From Entonaema liquescens (lineage: Eukaryota; Ascomycota; Sordariomycetes; Xylariales; Xylariaceae), in assembly GCA_902805475.1 (NCBI GenBank), contig CADCSX010000010.1, positions 186,001 through 250,000 on the forward strand: 64,000 nucleotides of DNA, written 5' to 3'. A program made the position numbers and the translations under genes. The notes beneath the pieces were generated by a model. It saw nothing but the letters and a program-made list of their open reading frames with translations. It did not search any database and had not been told where the DNA came from. Of this stretch, positions 48,959 to 60,864 are shown one piece after another (the stretch's first letter is position 1; each line of letters begins with the position of its first letter).

Positions 48959-50231
48959 TGGTAACTGTTAATTATTAATTATCTAAGGTACGTACTCGTT
49001 TTTTTCTTCTCCATCGATGGGCCTGTTTTAAGCGGTTAAGACCCTCTAAAGGAGAGTTTCGCTACCTGATAAGGGAATTTGCACGGCAGGCGCGTTATGT
49101 AAAGTTAAAAAGCTCGCTTCTACCCCTAACCTAGTAGGCCTAGCTCTAGAGCACCTGTTCGCAGTTCTAGCGCCAAAACTAGGGCTTGGTAGCCACTTGT
49201 AGCTAGGTAGACCCCACTTAGAGGGACCCGGACCCCTGGACCGCCCGCTTCAATTAGCTCTTTCGAATTTGGAGCGAATTCCACTGAATGGCGATTGGCA
49301 TGTCACTTGGTGTCACTCGCAAGTACCCTCGTGGTACTAGCCTAGGCGAGACACAACCTGCAACACCGACCTCGCTACTTTGAGGCTTGGGCTGGGGGTC
49401 AGTTAGGACTTTTTTTTGGTTGCGTTCAAATGGAAATCTTCATGGTCGGAATTTCCTCTTCCTCTCAGCTCGTCTTTTTCTCTTTAGCAGGTTCTCCCCT
49501 ACTAACTTGGGTTAATAAGATGCTTCACTTCACAATCTTTCTTCTCTTTTAACGGCGACAATCTCTTTAGGATTCATCACCTACTAATCCCTTTTTCTTA
49601 AGTCTAACTCGAGATTGTTTCAGTCGTCACTCAGCCTTCATCTCTCTCTCTATCTTCAATTTCTCACCTCAGATTCAAGACTCAAATCCGATTTCTCACG
49701 CAACCTTTCTCCTTTTTCTTTTCGATCGTTAATAAGGGAACACCAATTAACTAGTACATCGCCATCATTCTCTTTTGGTTGCGAGGAATCGTAGTGGTAA
49801 TTCTTAATTCGCCGAACCTCTTTGTGTCCAACAATGCCAAGTCCTCGTAATCCCCTTTGACTCGGCTCGAACACTCCTTGATACCCCGCGGCGCATCCTC
49901 TCTCTTTCGCGCTGACAACTAAAAGTCATATTCTCGATACACCTAATCGCCACGAATTCTCCGAGTCGTAACTATCCCAATTAATATTTCGGAACCCTGC
50001 AGTATTATTGTCTTATCATCCGTCATCCAGTGGTATCATTATTCGTCGTACCAGTTTTCCGTAAGCGAGACCTGGTTGCACAAGACCTGTCAAGTATCCG
50101 GTTGGGATCTGCAGGGTCTACTATATCCTCTAGCCAATTTCCCTAGAAGCTGATTGACTAGTTCGTACTACTAGACAGCCTGGTCGAGACTCGAGGTGAG
50201 GGGAGAGGGGGCATGGTTTTTGATCTGCAAA

Positions 50232-52380
50232 ATGGCCTTGCCGTTGTCTCTTCACCATGACGAAGACCGATCCGTCCTTCTTTCCGACTCTGAGGATGAC
50301 GACCTACTCCCTACTCGCAAAGTGCGCGAGCCGGCGAGATCCTTATCAAGGGATCGAGAAGAGGCCATGCGCCAGAAAGATGCAGCAGCCAGCGTCCCAA
50401 CTCACCCAATACCCATCATGCAGCCAGCCTTCTCCGAGTCCCTGATTGAGGTTACCAATAATCCTGCCTTGTCGAAGCCGAAGCTTAGATTTGCCACAGC
50501 GAGGGAGCGTAGAAACTACTTGTTGGACGGGGATAAAGATGACGGGCTACATTATGAGCTATGGCGATATCGGCCGGGTCAAAAATACCACGAGCTCTGG
50601 AAGCTCATGGCTCAGATATCGTTTGGCGTATACCTGCTTCTCAACGGGATCGCGAACAGTAATGAGCAGGTAGTTAACATCCTTCAAGGCCATATCGATG
50701 AGGTAGACGAATTTCTCGAGACAATTTTAGAAGATGTCAACCTCGCGATACACGATATTCGAGAGCGCATAGACCATCTAAAACTGCCTGTGCAGAACGT
50801 CCAGACGTTTGAGCAAATGCTGGAGGATCGTAATTTTCGTTTGCAAGTGGTGACTGGGAACGAGAAGATCGAACATATAATTTCTCGGACGACCACCTCC
50901 CTCGAAGCGATAGTCCATGATATTAGCGAGGGGTTAGGCGCCACAAAAGCGTTTGCAGAATACATTGGCAACCAGGAGAATGGAACGTGGCGGCATCAGC
51001 GCCCAGAGGTTGGGGAAATATTTAGTGCCATGAGAGGGAATGCCCAGGGCTGGTACAAGGCATTTTCTGAATTAGAGGGTACGACATCAACCCTACGTGC
51101 CTTACTTAACAGGCTCGACCAAATAGTAGCAGAAATGAATTACCGCGCAGGTGAGGTGAGCCGGAGAACAAGGGTAAGAGATGCTGTAACATGACGGTTT
51201 GCAAAACAGGCTGACTTTCTAGCAGGCAAGTGTCGTTCCGTTCTCTAGTCCGACAGACCAGCCCCTACCGAAGAGCAATTCGCGAAACTCCTCGATGCGA
51301 TCATCCGATAGATGGCTGCCAAAATTTGAGCTCTCTAAGAGCACATCTCAAAGATCTATAGCGGGTTCAACCGGAACTAGGGAGACGCTCATGATTGTTC
51401 AGTACAATGCACCGATAGAACCAATGTCGCCAGTGGAGCTAGAGGCGGATACCATTCCAAGAATGGCTATAACCATCGAAGAGGGCCTAGAACCTGATGA
51501 GGAGGAAAAGAAAGAAAAGAAAGAGGAGCCGCCGGCAGATGAAGGGCTCTATATTTTACAGCCGCGGACGTATACTCCTCAGCCGCCAGCGCCAATCCCT
51601 TCACCGAGAGTGCAAGATTCCTCGTTTGAAGACCTTCCGATTCAACACCTTGAAATCGAGGATCTTGTGATCGAAAACCCTCCGATCGAAGAGCCCCCGA
51701 TACAAGACCCCCCAATCGCAATGCCGGAGGAGCAACCGAAGAGAACATCTCTGCGGCAGAGACTGTCTCTAAAGGGAAGCAATTTGCCGGAAGCCATACA
51801 GGTTCCTTCTCACAATGCACCCGAGTTGCAAAGACCTGTGTACTTGGATGCGCAGTACCAGTCTCCTGGGTATTTACCTTCACGCGCCTACCAAGGCCCA
51901 GACTCTGCATATGGTTCCGATAATGAAGCTAGACAGCCAATTCGCTCGATGACGGAATACGGGGATATGATGCCACCGCCGGTCTTCTCGGCCACGGCAT
52001 TGCCCTCTCCACGCTCAGAGAGGCAACACTACTTTCCAGTGCGGGCAAGTCCCCACTCGCCTCTACAGCAGCAGCAGCCGCAGATACAGAGGCCATGGAC
52101 ATCAGGCACACACATCCACGAAGGTCATCTACGGAATCAACCTTCAGCCATGGGAATGAGCATGCTGAGCCACGTAACGACGCTCAACCCGGGAACCCCG
52201 AAGACGGTAAAGAAAAAGCGTAGTGCATTTGGATGGCTGAAAAAGGCATTTTCACTCGATGATGAAGAACGTGCCGAGTTCGAGGCAAGGAGAGTACAAC
52301 AAGCCCCTAATCCGTACTACGAAGGCCGAAGCCCTAAGTATCTAGATGGCAGGCGGGTACCAGATTCTAGGCGTCGTTAA
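50232..52380 (+). CDS. Unrecognised conserved-looking protein with coiled helical core and Pro-rich tail
   Basis: No function recognised. Exons 50232-51173 and 51226-52380 give about 698 aa. The start is the ATG at 50232 (context AAAATGGCC); upstream codons in frame lack an ATG. Residues 1-90 are acidic, Ser-rich and disordered. Residues about 90-315 are helical with few prolines: YELWRYRPGQKYHELWKLMA, FGVYLLLNGIANSNEQVVNI, LQGHIDEVDEFLETILEDV and IHDIRERIDHLKLP, then a Leu-heptad stretch near the end. They may form a coiled-coil or bundle. The second exon is Pro/Glu-rich with short pseudo-repeats (EIEDLVIENPPIEEPPIQD). It closes with a basic amphipathic block, KKKRSAFGWLKKAFSLDDEE, plausibly membrane- or partner-binding. 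The frame is intact and splicing is phase-consistent, so it is a real gene. The role is unknown. Confidence 0.75.
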
Positions 52381-53716
52381 TAACCCAATCGGGGAGGGGA
52401 GACGGGGCAGCACTGCGGGAGGCTTAAATGTTATTCTCCTACTCGGCGATCGTCGGCGTGGAGAATTTTCGATGGGACCTCAGAGCCTAATAAGTGGCTA
52501 TCGCTTGATCTGCGATCTGATCGACAGGCACCAAAGGGAGTTTAAAACAGGGAATGTCGCAGTTCGTGCAGAACGATAACTGCGATAACCCTCGTACCGG
52601 ACCATTTACGTATCATCAGCGAATTGCCGCGTTGAGGCGGATCTTTGAACAGATATAGGAGTCTGTTTATGCTACTCTTGAGCAATTGCCATATCTATAT
52701 ATCGCATATTGTGTCTTCATTTGCTTTGAGATGGGCTAGAGCCTGACACATTATCGGCTCGAGTAAAAAGTAAAACGGCGGAGGAGATTGGAGTGGGATG
52801 CGTTAATGCAGGGATACGCCCCGGAGGGCGTCACCACCCCGAAGCGTTATCCTTTCTCAGCACGAAGACTATCCCCGCCTTTCCCCGGTGCTGCATCACA
52901 CGGCGTTATTATGTAGTTGTATATACGTACAAGTGTATGATAAGGGCGACAAACTTTCCACTAGGTAATGGCATAGCGATGCATTTCGGATGCGCGGAGT
53001 TCGAAGGGGTTGGATACGGATGGCTTCGCTGTTTTTATCTTGCTATCGAAGTAATCGTAGTTATAAAAGCATTTCCAGTTTATTTATATACCTAGGTTTT
53101 GTGTTTCATATTCGATGGCGAGTATTGATCTTGGTGAGAGGATGCGGTGCAACCCGTGGGTGGTTAGCTCAGTTCTTTTGCCTCTCGATATATGATTATG
53201 AGATATTCCTATAGATCTGCACGTTTCTTTTCTCACTACTAGTTATCTAGGTAGGACAAGTCGAAACGAATAATGAATAATTTAATCTACTGTTTAGTCT
53301 CGCGGTGTAAGTGCCTATAATATATATATCTGTTCGATGTCTTCCCTTATTTTATTATACAAGAGTACTAACCAAACGAAGTCATCTCCAAAAGCCCTGC
53401 TCCCCCCCACAAGCCCAGCGCTTTGTATGGGCTAGCGTACCTTCTGGACGCTCTGCCTATCTGGGAACAACGGCGCCTCTTTGCTTACGCACGCCCGAAA
53501 AGCAGGGGCAGCTAAGCCTCAATCCCTTTTCTCTTTATCTACACACGTATGTTTACTCGGGGTGTTTGTCCGGGTCTATCCCAACATTAGCACTTATAAC
53601 CCGATTCATCGAAATTTTGTTAGATTGGTTATCTCGCATCCATACCTACCTAACACATTCTATATATACATTAGGTACATATGCTTCGGTCATCACGGCA
53701 TAAATAATAATACTTA
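52381..53716. other. Intergenic gap, no supported gene (1.3 kb)
   Basis: Short open frames only, AT-rich, with TATA-like tracts near 53320 and 53660. Contains the 3' side of the unknown gene and the promoter of the membrane-protein gene. Confidence 0.55.
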
Positions 53717-54864
53717 ATGTCTTCGGTGGCGGTCTCCAGCGGTCCGCTGAGTTCCTTTAAGTTCGGCACAGGGAACTGGGACCCGGAGCACCGCTTCGAG
53801 ACGTCATGGCTATTCCCGCCGTATGTGCTGTTCGCGCTACGGTTATCAATGGTAAGTCCAATTTCTTTATGCGTGTACATAACCGTATATCGTATGTACA
53901 TGTAGATCCCGTGTCTATCGGGTTTGTGCCCGAAACGCGCCACCGTCGCAATCGACACACCATGTACGGACGCCGGTGCCACGGCGGCGGACTGCATATT
54001 GTGACGTACGTCCGAGCTTATACTTGCGACTGTGTGATGAACCGTGGCACACGTCGCAAAGTCATTTTGACTTCTATTCCTTATATACTACCTATACATA
54101 TTAGGTCATTAATATGAGCCGACACTGACCATGCATAGTCCCTCTATGCCTTCATAACTCTGTTCTTCAATATCGGCTACCAATGCGCCAACATCGAGTT
54201 AGGCGGGTGTGAGACCTCGCGCCGCGAATTCTCATTTTTCACGGTGCTCACGTATTGGGGGCTTGCCTTTTACATGCTCGTAGCAGCAGTCCACACATTC
54301 ACTTATGCGCGGTACTCCGTCCCTCTCCTCGACCGCTTCCCGCGGCCGCTACAGGCCCTGCACGCGCTATTCTACAGCACCGTGACGACTTTCCCCTTCC
54401 TAGTAACTATCGTGTACTGGGGCGTGCTATATAGCTACGGATCCGCGTGGTTTCCCACCGCCTATGGAGCCTGGACCAACGTCAGCGAACACGCGCTAAA
54501 CAGCCTGTACGCGCTCTTCGAGATATTCCTCACGCGCGCCGATCCCCAGCCCTGGATCCACGCACTCTGGCTCATCGTGCTGATGGCCCTGTACCTGGCC
54601 CTGGCGTACGTGACGAAAGCCACCCAGGGCTTTTACGTCTACCCCTTTCTCGACCCGGAGAGGACCGGGTCTCTGGTCGCCGCATACATCATCGGGATCG
54701 CCGTTGCTACGGTTTTGATTTTCATTATTGTGAAGAGCGTTGTCTGGGCGCGCCGCTGGCTTACAGAGGAGAAGCTGGGGTTGCGTGGCAAGTTTGCAAA
54801 GCTCCCGGGTGGGAACTTTCATGAGGTCGAGTTTGGCGATGTACACGGGGCTGGAATTAAGTAA
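53717..54864 (+). CDS. Multi-pass membrane protein, possibly FAR-17a/AIG1-like
   Basis: Exons 53717-53851 and 54139-54864 give 286 aa. The 287-bp intron (GTAAGT..ATAG) is long for this genome but phase-consistent (LRLSM joins SLYAFITLFFNIGY). About six membrane helices are visible, starting at WLFPPYVLFALRLSM, FFTVLTYWGLAFYMLVAAVH, FLVTIVYWGVLY, HALWLIVLMALYLALAYV and AAYIIGIAVATVLIFIIVK. Polar features near the membrane include WTNVSEHALNSLYALFEIFL and KATQGFYVYPFLDPE, an arrangement reminiscent of the FAR-17a/AIG1 (ADTRP) hydrolase family, where a Thr and a His act in catalysis. A conserved His (SEHA) is present. The cytosolic tail is basic then acidic. The family link is from general resemblance only, so treat the function as unknown. 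Frame intact. Confidence 0.72.
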
Positions 54865-56239
54865 TTCAGATGGGGGGGTGTAGGCTTTGATAGTGGTTAA
54901 TCAGGCGTGGTCGGTTGGTTAGGTGTTTGGTTGGCTGAGCGAGCGTAGGTACTAATAGCGATTGATATGTAATGATGTTTACTAGCATAGACCCTAAAAA
55001 TCAGTTGTAATTGCAGAGCTTGCTATTGGGAATAGGTTTAATACCGCTTTTTAGAGATTCATATGAATTATACGAATAGGGAGAGTATTACTGCTGGTTA
55101 ATACAGAAATTAGATAGAACCCTGATAGTCTCAGTTTTCTTCCCTCTCCTATACTGACACTGCTGCTTCATGCATGTATATAACGCCAAGTTATAAAATA
55201 AGCTCAAGAAGTGAAGATACGAATTCGATGAGTAACCCTAAAGAGTTGCGAAGGCGAGGGAATGCGAAAAGGGGTAAGAATAGGAACGCGGGTGTTTTTT
55301 AATAAAATTGTCGCCCTAGTTTAGACAGATGACCAAGAGCAAGGCAGTAAATCAGAAATTCAACATAGGGGAGTTATAATAGTTAACATTGGCCCCCAGG
55401 AGCTAGGGCACATCGATATTCGACACATAACCATACCAGGGGGGTTAGAATGGCCAATAAAACTCAGAGTATCGTCTAGGTATGTTGCCTTGACCGAATC
55501 TTGAAAATCATAAATTACGATCGATAGGACCACCATAACATACAAGAAGATAGAAAAGAGTTGAACCTATATACTAAAAGCGAGATGTAAGAGAAAGCAA
55601 GAAGCTCATAAGGTTGATAACGCGGCGCGGACTTATCCCTAGCCCTCTTCGCCCATTAATAACGCGTCAATGAGTGCCCGATGTCCCCGAAACATAGTTC
55701 TACGATATATTTTATAATCTAAAATACCACCACTAGCCTTTGCTAGGAAAGGACTACTCGGTTGAATGGCGTTCTCGCATTCCCCGGTCGTAGTTTCGAG
55801 AGGAGGCAACAGGTATTCGACCGTATTGTTTCCTCAGACCTATATCATGGGTAATAGATTCAAACCAGTTTCCTGCTGAGGCGGTGTAACTAATTAATTT
55901 TGATTCTACACTGCTCTATCATTGTAACCCGCAAGTCATACAATTCTCTGGTATTGAAGAACCACCACCTCGAAATTCAAAGGGATGTTTTCTTACAGAA
56001 AAACCGAATCATAAAGCCGAAACGACAAAAGCACGAGATTGGATTGACCACAAAATCTCAACCATAGGTACCTATATAATTCCCTTACACGGTTTCGAAA
56101 CCTATAAACAACCCTGGGCCTGAATGTCACGACCTAACTATAGCCGTAAGTTGCCGGTTGCAAAATATACTAAATAGACATTGTACCCATTCTGCAGGGC
56201 GTTCATCTTAACCATTAGCTAACCGGGAACATTTTATAG
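54865..56239. other. Intergenic gap, no supported gene (1.4 kb)
   Basis: AT-rich with short open frames. It may hold decayed 5' sequence of the downstream SNF2 pseudogene, but no recognisable helicase N-terminus was found. Confidence 0.5.
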
Positions 56240-58673
56240 GCATCAAGAAATGGCGCTGGCCTTCATGATGCAAAGAGAGCTTGGCCTCGTCCCTCCAGAG
56301 TAGGTATAGTTTCTGGTCGCATGAGCGTAATATTATGACACCGTTGTAAGTCGTGTTATTCATCTTTGACGTATGGGCCCTGAAATTACCTTGTCAGATA
56401 TCGTTATAAATTAAGGCAAGCTGAGTTGAAGGAGATTCCCGACGAACTAGGCGGCGGAATCCTTGAAGATGATATGGGGATGGGCAAATCGTTAAGTTCA
56501 TTGGCACTTATCACCAAAATGTTCGAGTTGGTTCACGGTCTCAAGAAGTGCCATCTGGTGCTGGGGAAATCCGTACACAAGCTAGTCTTATCATCGTTCC
56601 CTCTACTCGTAAGTCTCTACCAAACAGCGCAATATTCAAGATGCTTAGAGGTCACAGTAATCATGAACTCGTGGCTAACAGAGATTGAAATGTAAGTGCT
56701 TTCAACATTATGGCGGGGAGTTAAATGGCTACTGACTTTCGGAAAGCATCCGGACAAACCCGCCGCTACTGGTAAATACCATGGAAAGGCCAGAAATGAT
56801 GATATCATAGAGTACCTAAAGTATGATATCGTATTCACAACGTATCACACTATTGCAGCGAGCATGAATCAGAATAATAACGTTATATTTCGAATACCTT
56901 GGTTCAGAATCATTCTTGATGAAGGTACATGTTTGGTTTGGTAGAGTGCCTAATGACGATGCTGACATATAACGAACAATAGCACACATGATACGTAGGC
57001 GGGAGGCAACACTTCATCAAGCAACTAGCCAGCTCTCTGCAAAGTATCTATGGTGCTTAACCGGGACCCCGATTCAACATTGTCTTGAAGGCATTGGGTC
57101 TCTGCTTGCGTTCCTTCGCATATTGGTGCTGTTTACACAAGTTCGACGTAGCACCCCTAAGGGGGTGCTACGCATTAATTAAGGAATCGGGCAGTATTTA
57201 GGGATAGCGTACCAGATTTGGAGTATCAAAAAGAGGTTATTCCGACCCCTGCAAATTCTGGAAAAGGAAAAGAGATAATATCAAAATACGTAAGAAACAC
57301 GCTTATTTAGAAATATTTCGGTTAAAGCCTTAATTATTACCCCGTAATACTTTATAAGGGTGCGGTTGTCGAGTTTACACAAACAGCACTAATAAAAGAG
57401 CTCGAAAACAAGGCGGTTTTCAGAAAATACGTTATATTATCATTCTCCGATGGCATTGCATCGACCGCCCGCACCTTGACCTTCACCCTAGACTGCGTGC
57501 GCCTTAGAAGATCTTAGGATCTCTTGCATTTACCCAATATAACAGAGAAATATCGCTATGAGACCTTGAACAAGGAAGAAAGACAACTGTATGATGATAT
57601 GCTTGAGAGCGTGGCTGATATAATCAGGGAGAAAACACGAAAAAATCCAGGAAGAAGTGATCATTTTGGCATCTTCCAAGCTCAACTACAGCTTCGCCTT
57701 CTTTGCAACCATGGTACTTTTCAGAAGCCGTTCACGAATCGTTACCATCGTCATAGAAAGGTCGAACGAGAAGAATTCCTATATTCTCTCGGAACGAACG
57801 CTGAGTTTCTCTGCTCAATGTGTGGCATCCCTATCCCGATTTTCGACATCAGCGGAAGCCTCGATTGGAATGATCCATGTAAACATAAACTCTGCAACGA
57901 ATGCCTTTCACAAATCCAAGTTGGTGAAGTCCCAACTAATCAAAGCGATACCTTATCCTGTCCTTTGTGTAGCAAGCTTGTCGGACATGGGGCTCTGGCG
58001 GGAAAGAAGGATGACGAAGACGGTTACTTCAGTCGGTCTGGGTTTTCTTCCAAAATACAGGCTCTTCTAGAAGACCTAGCAGGTAACCTCAAAGACACGA
58101 AAAGGTAAAAGGGTAGCCGGACCTTCGCTGTGCTAACGCTAATTTGAGGAACATAGTATCATATTTTCTGGTTGGACTAGAACCCTGGACTTGATATCTG
58201 TACATCTTAGGAATAAACGTATACTCTTCCAAAGGATAGATGGCGACCAATCCCTTCCGCAGCGTCAGCATAACATGGATAGGTTTATGCAAGATAGGGG
58301 TATCCCCGTTCTGCTAATGACTACGGGAGTGGGGGCATTCGGGTGAGTTCCCTTATCGTATCACGAAAAGACCGCCTTCCTAACCTGACCAAGTCTCAAC
58401 CTCACTGTGGCAAACCACGTATACATCCTCGAGCCCCAATGGAACCCCAGCGTGGAGAGTCAGGCCATCGGCCGGGTATCTCGCCTCGGTCAGAGTAAGC
58501 CTGTTTCGGTGACGCGGTATATCGTTCGAGGAACAGTGGAAGTTGTAAGTACACCCAGGGAGAAGATCGAACAGAATAACACTGTGACGAGAAACTAAAA
58601 GTTGGTCTAGAGCATGCAATCTCAACAGATCCGGAAGGTAGACCTTGCAAGGGGTTGGGTTCCAGAGCGTTGA
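56240..58673 (+). pseudogene. Disrupted SNF2-family helicase with RING finger (Rad5/Rad16/HLTF-like)
   Basis: The remnant starts in mid-domain at HQEMALAFMMQRELGLVPPE, with no N-terminus found. All main SNF2 pieces follow: Walker A GGGILEDDMGMGKSLSSLAL; MNSWLTEIE; IVFTTYHT; an intron-split DEAH (LDE..AHMIRRR); LWCLTGTPIQ; CVRLRRS; LQLRLLCNHG; a RING-like C-rich block CSMCG..CKHKLCNECL..CPLC; SIIFSGWTRTLDLI; TTGVGAFG..LNLTVANHVYILEPQWNP; and AIGRVSRLGQ. The end is VDLARGWVPER, stop at 58671. Defects: a frame change near 56573-56576 (four G where five fit, before IRTQASLIIVPS); a 270-bp MITE at 57123-57392; and an in-frame TAG at 57515-57517 between LRRS and DLLHLPNITEKY. The G-run break may be a sequencing artefact; the MITE and TAG are not. 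The family normally acts as an ATP-dependent DNA translocase/ubiquitin ligase. Confidence 0.9.
57123..57392. mobile_element. 270-bp MITE (TA target duplication, Tc1/mariner-like) inside the SNF2 gene
   Basis: A non-autonomous element with flanking TA duplications (57121-57122 and 57393-57394). Outer inverted repeats are TTGGTGCTGTTT at the left and AAACAGCACTAA at the right. The similarity extends to about 25 bp, with 18 matches and 7 mismatches, all transitions. Removing the element and one TA joins CGC ATA to AAA GAG CTC, giving FLRIKELENKAVFRKY, so the insertion site is exact. An internal perfect 11-bp hairpin, CGTAGCACCCC (57147-57157) with its complement (57162-57172), sits next to the left end. 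There is no transposase. TA duplication with small size fits a Tc1/mariner-derived MITE. No second copy was seen in the window by eye. Confidence 0.85.
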
Positions 58674-60275
58674 TCCAGACGACCCTTGATACGTGACAAA
58701 GGCAGGTCCTGTGGAATACACGTACATTGATACGAGTTACAGCCCTAGTCCGAGTTCCGGGCGTCACCGACATTGCGACCTAGAGTACGCTTGGAAACTA
58801 TGAAGCCTACAATTGCCAACTACCTATTGAGAAAAGGGGATTTTCAGAGGCACGTTATACCCAGGTACCTAAGGTATATAGTGAAGCTGTGTACTGGGCT
58901 GTCATATATAAGGACGTATTTAAGAAGTTATTATCTTGTAATGGCTCATATCGAACATTGCCTATTGTATCTGAACGACATGCTGGGTGATTAAACATAC
59001 CTAGCAAGACACGCGGTCTCTGTGTACAATGGTGTTGGGGGTCAAGAATGTAGGTGAGCCTATCAACAAATTGGCGCAACTAAAACATCGTAACCGGATA
59101 TATCACCCGACGTTTCATTCTTGTTTTCACATTGAGCTTTTACTCAATGTTGGCATATGTAGTGACTTATGTCCGATACAAACACGCGTAAAGCTCACCT
59201 GGGGGAAGGTCTAACTCCACCTTTCTCTCGTTTGCGCTAGACAGCAACCAAACCAACAGAAATTTACAGAATAGCTTCCCTAGGTGCTACATGTAGATTG
59301 ATTATCCCTGGGGCTATTTACTGAAAAAGAATACGAGATGCTCTAGATGGTAGTACTGTACTGAAACCGACGCGCGGATAGCCTTACTCATGGAGGCAGG
59401 TAGCATTTTAAAAGCCTTTATATCAGCGGTATTCACGATAGAGTCGTGTCGCAAGCCATAATGATCTTAATATCATGCAATACATGTAGTATCGTTGGTA
59501 TCAGTGACATGACGAGAATCGTCATGTGCGACGACGATCTTACTAGAGCGGAACGGACCGTGGAAACGATTTACGGTCTCCTATAAGAGCAGTGCCGCAC
59601 AAGACTTACGTATGTGCGGAGCGGGTTAGGGAAAACTTCGGTAGTATAACAAGACATGTCGAGTGGTAGTGTGGTAGTAAAGCATGAAGTTAAGTCTGTG
59701 ATTGAGGCCTTGCGTTGTCCCTAGTTTACGGGATTGATTTTGGAACTACGGGTTAGTGGTATTGGCCCCGAAGAGGCCAGTGCCGAGGGGGACGTGTGTG
59801 ATGAGAATTAAATCAACCAACTTTAAAAATGACATAGGAGCTGTTTGTTATAGTCATCTAATATGACAAATAGTTATACCAGGAAACAAAGGATCTTAAA
59901 TTAGACAAACCTTTTGCTTTAAAGTTGCCGGATAGATAGAAGAAGAATGACTGGGAGGAAAGTTGGTTCATATTTGCTTGTCGCGTCTTGTCACCGTCAA
60001 TACCTCTATTTAGGTGTATTTAAGATTTCATAAAAGACTTGAATGTTAAAAATACGCTAGGCTGTTGCTCTAGATTCTTTAGGATATCAAGATATCTTTC
60101 CGAGAGTTGATTAAGAGCTAGAAGACCGTAATTGTTAGGTAATAATCCGGCGCCGAGTGGAGTCGTTCGGCGTTACTACCGATAAGCCTTAACCCGTATC
60201 CCGACCACATAGCCCCATTTTATTATTTCGTAACTTGAAATACCATTCTTGGGTAAACACCTACCTAATGCGATT
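58674..60275. other. Intergenic gap, no supported gene (1.6 kb)
   Basis: AT-rich, short open frames only, no recognisable protein or element. Confidence 0.55.
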
Positions 60276-60864
60276 ATGGCACCTACAGATAAAATCGAAC
60301 AGGATAGAATCCTCTACTTTGCATATGGCTCTAACCTGTCCTCGTTACAAATGCGCGAGCGGTGCCCCATGTCTACGCCCGTCGGCCTCGCGTATATATC
60401 CGGTTGGAAGTGGATTATCAATGAGCGGGGTTACGCCAATATTGTGCAGGACGACGGCCCAGACGAGTGCTTAGGGGAGGAGGTGGGGAAGACAAGGGGC
60501 GTTTACGGTATAATCTATAATTTACATCCGGACGACGAGATATCATTAGACAGAGACGAAGGCGTGCCATGGGCCTACGAACGGCGATTTCTCGAAGCTG
60601 TCTTAATGGAAGACATTGCAGCTACATCCGTACCGGAGACTAATAGAGGGGAAGACCTACGTTAGATAACCCGGGAAGGCGCTTAAGAAGGTTCAAACCC
60701 TTGCATACATCGATTTCAAGCGGATCCAACCAGGCTGTCCAAAGAACGAATACATCTATCGCATGAATCGCGGAATCAAGGATGCTATGATGCACTGGGG
60801 ACTGCCCGAGCAGTATGTAGGGTCTGTCATAAGGCCATTCATTCCTGCAGAAGTCAAGAAATAG
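60276..60864 (+). CDS. Gamma-glutamylcyclotransferase-like protein, frame broken near residue 130
   Basis: Member of the GGCT/AIG2-like fold, which cyclises gamma-glutamyl groups to 5-oxoproline or does related chemistry. Single exon; the start ATG at 60276 gives MAPTDKIEQDRILYFAYGSN. The signature YFAYGSNL is at residues 13-20, followed by RERCP, GLAYISGWKW, ERGYANIVQD and YGIIYNLHPDDEISLDRDEG. That includes the acidic cluster where the catalytic Glu lies (near SLDRDEGV). The first reading frame ends at 60665 (EDLR then TAG). Homologous-looking sequence continues in another frame: KALKKVQTLAYIDFKRIQPG, EYIYRMNRGIKDAMMHWGLP and a stop at 60864. Two single-base losses within about 15 bp, in TTT and in GGGG, would join them. 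This may be assembly error or a pseudogene. The corrected protein is about 196 aa. Substrate not predictable. Confidence 0.78.

Larger units (their letters stand above)
47804..50231. other. Intergenic gap with tandem repeats (2.4 kb)
   Basis: No gene supported. It holds an ATAGC(A/C)CAT repeat near 48461-48492, a 9-bp minisatellite and a CTTT microsatellite (separate entries). From about 49.4 kb come pyrimidine-rich tracts that look like the promoter/leader of the next gene. Confidence 0.6.

Noticed and set aside
57495..57517. Mini-intron removing the TAG in the helicase gene (GTGCGC..TTAG)
   Set aside because: Only 21 bp long and it would delete the conserved LRRS motif.
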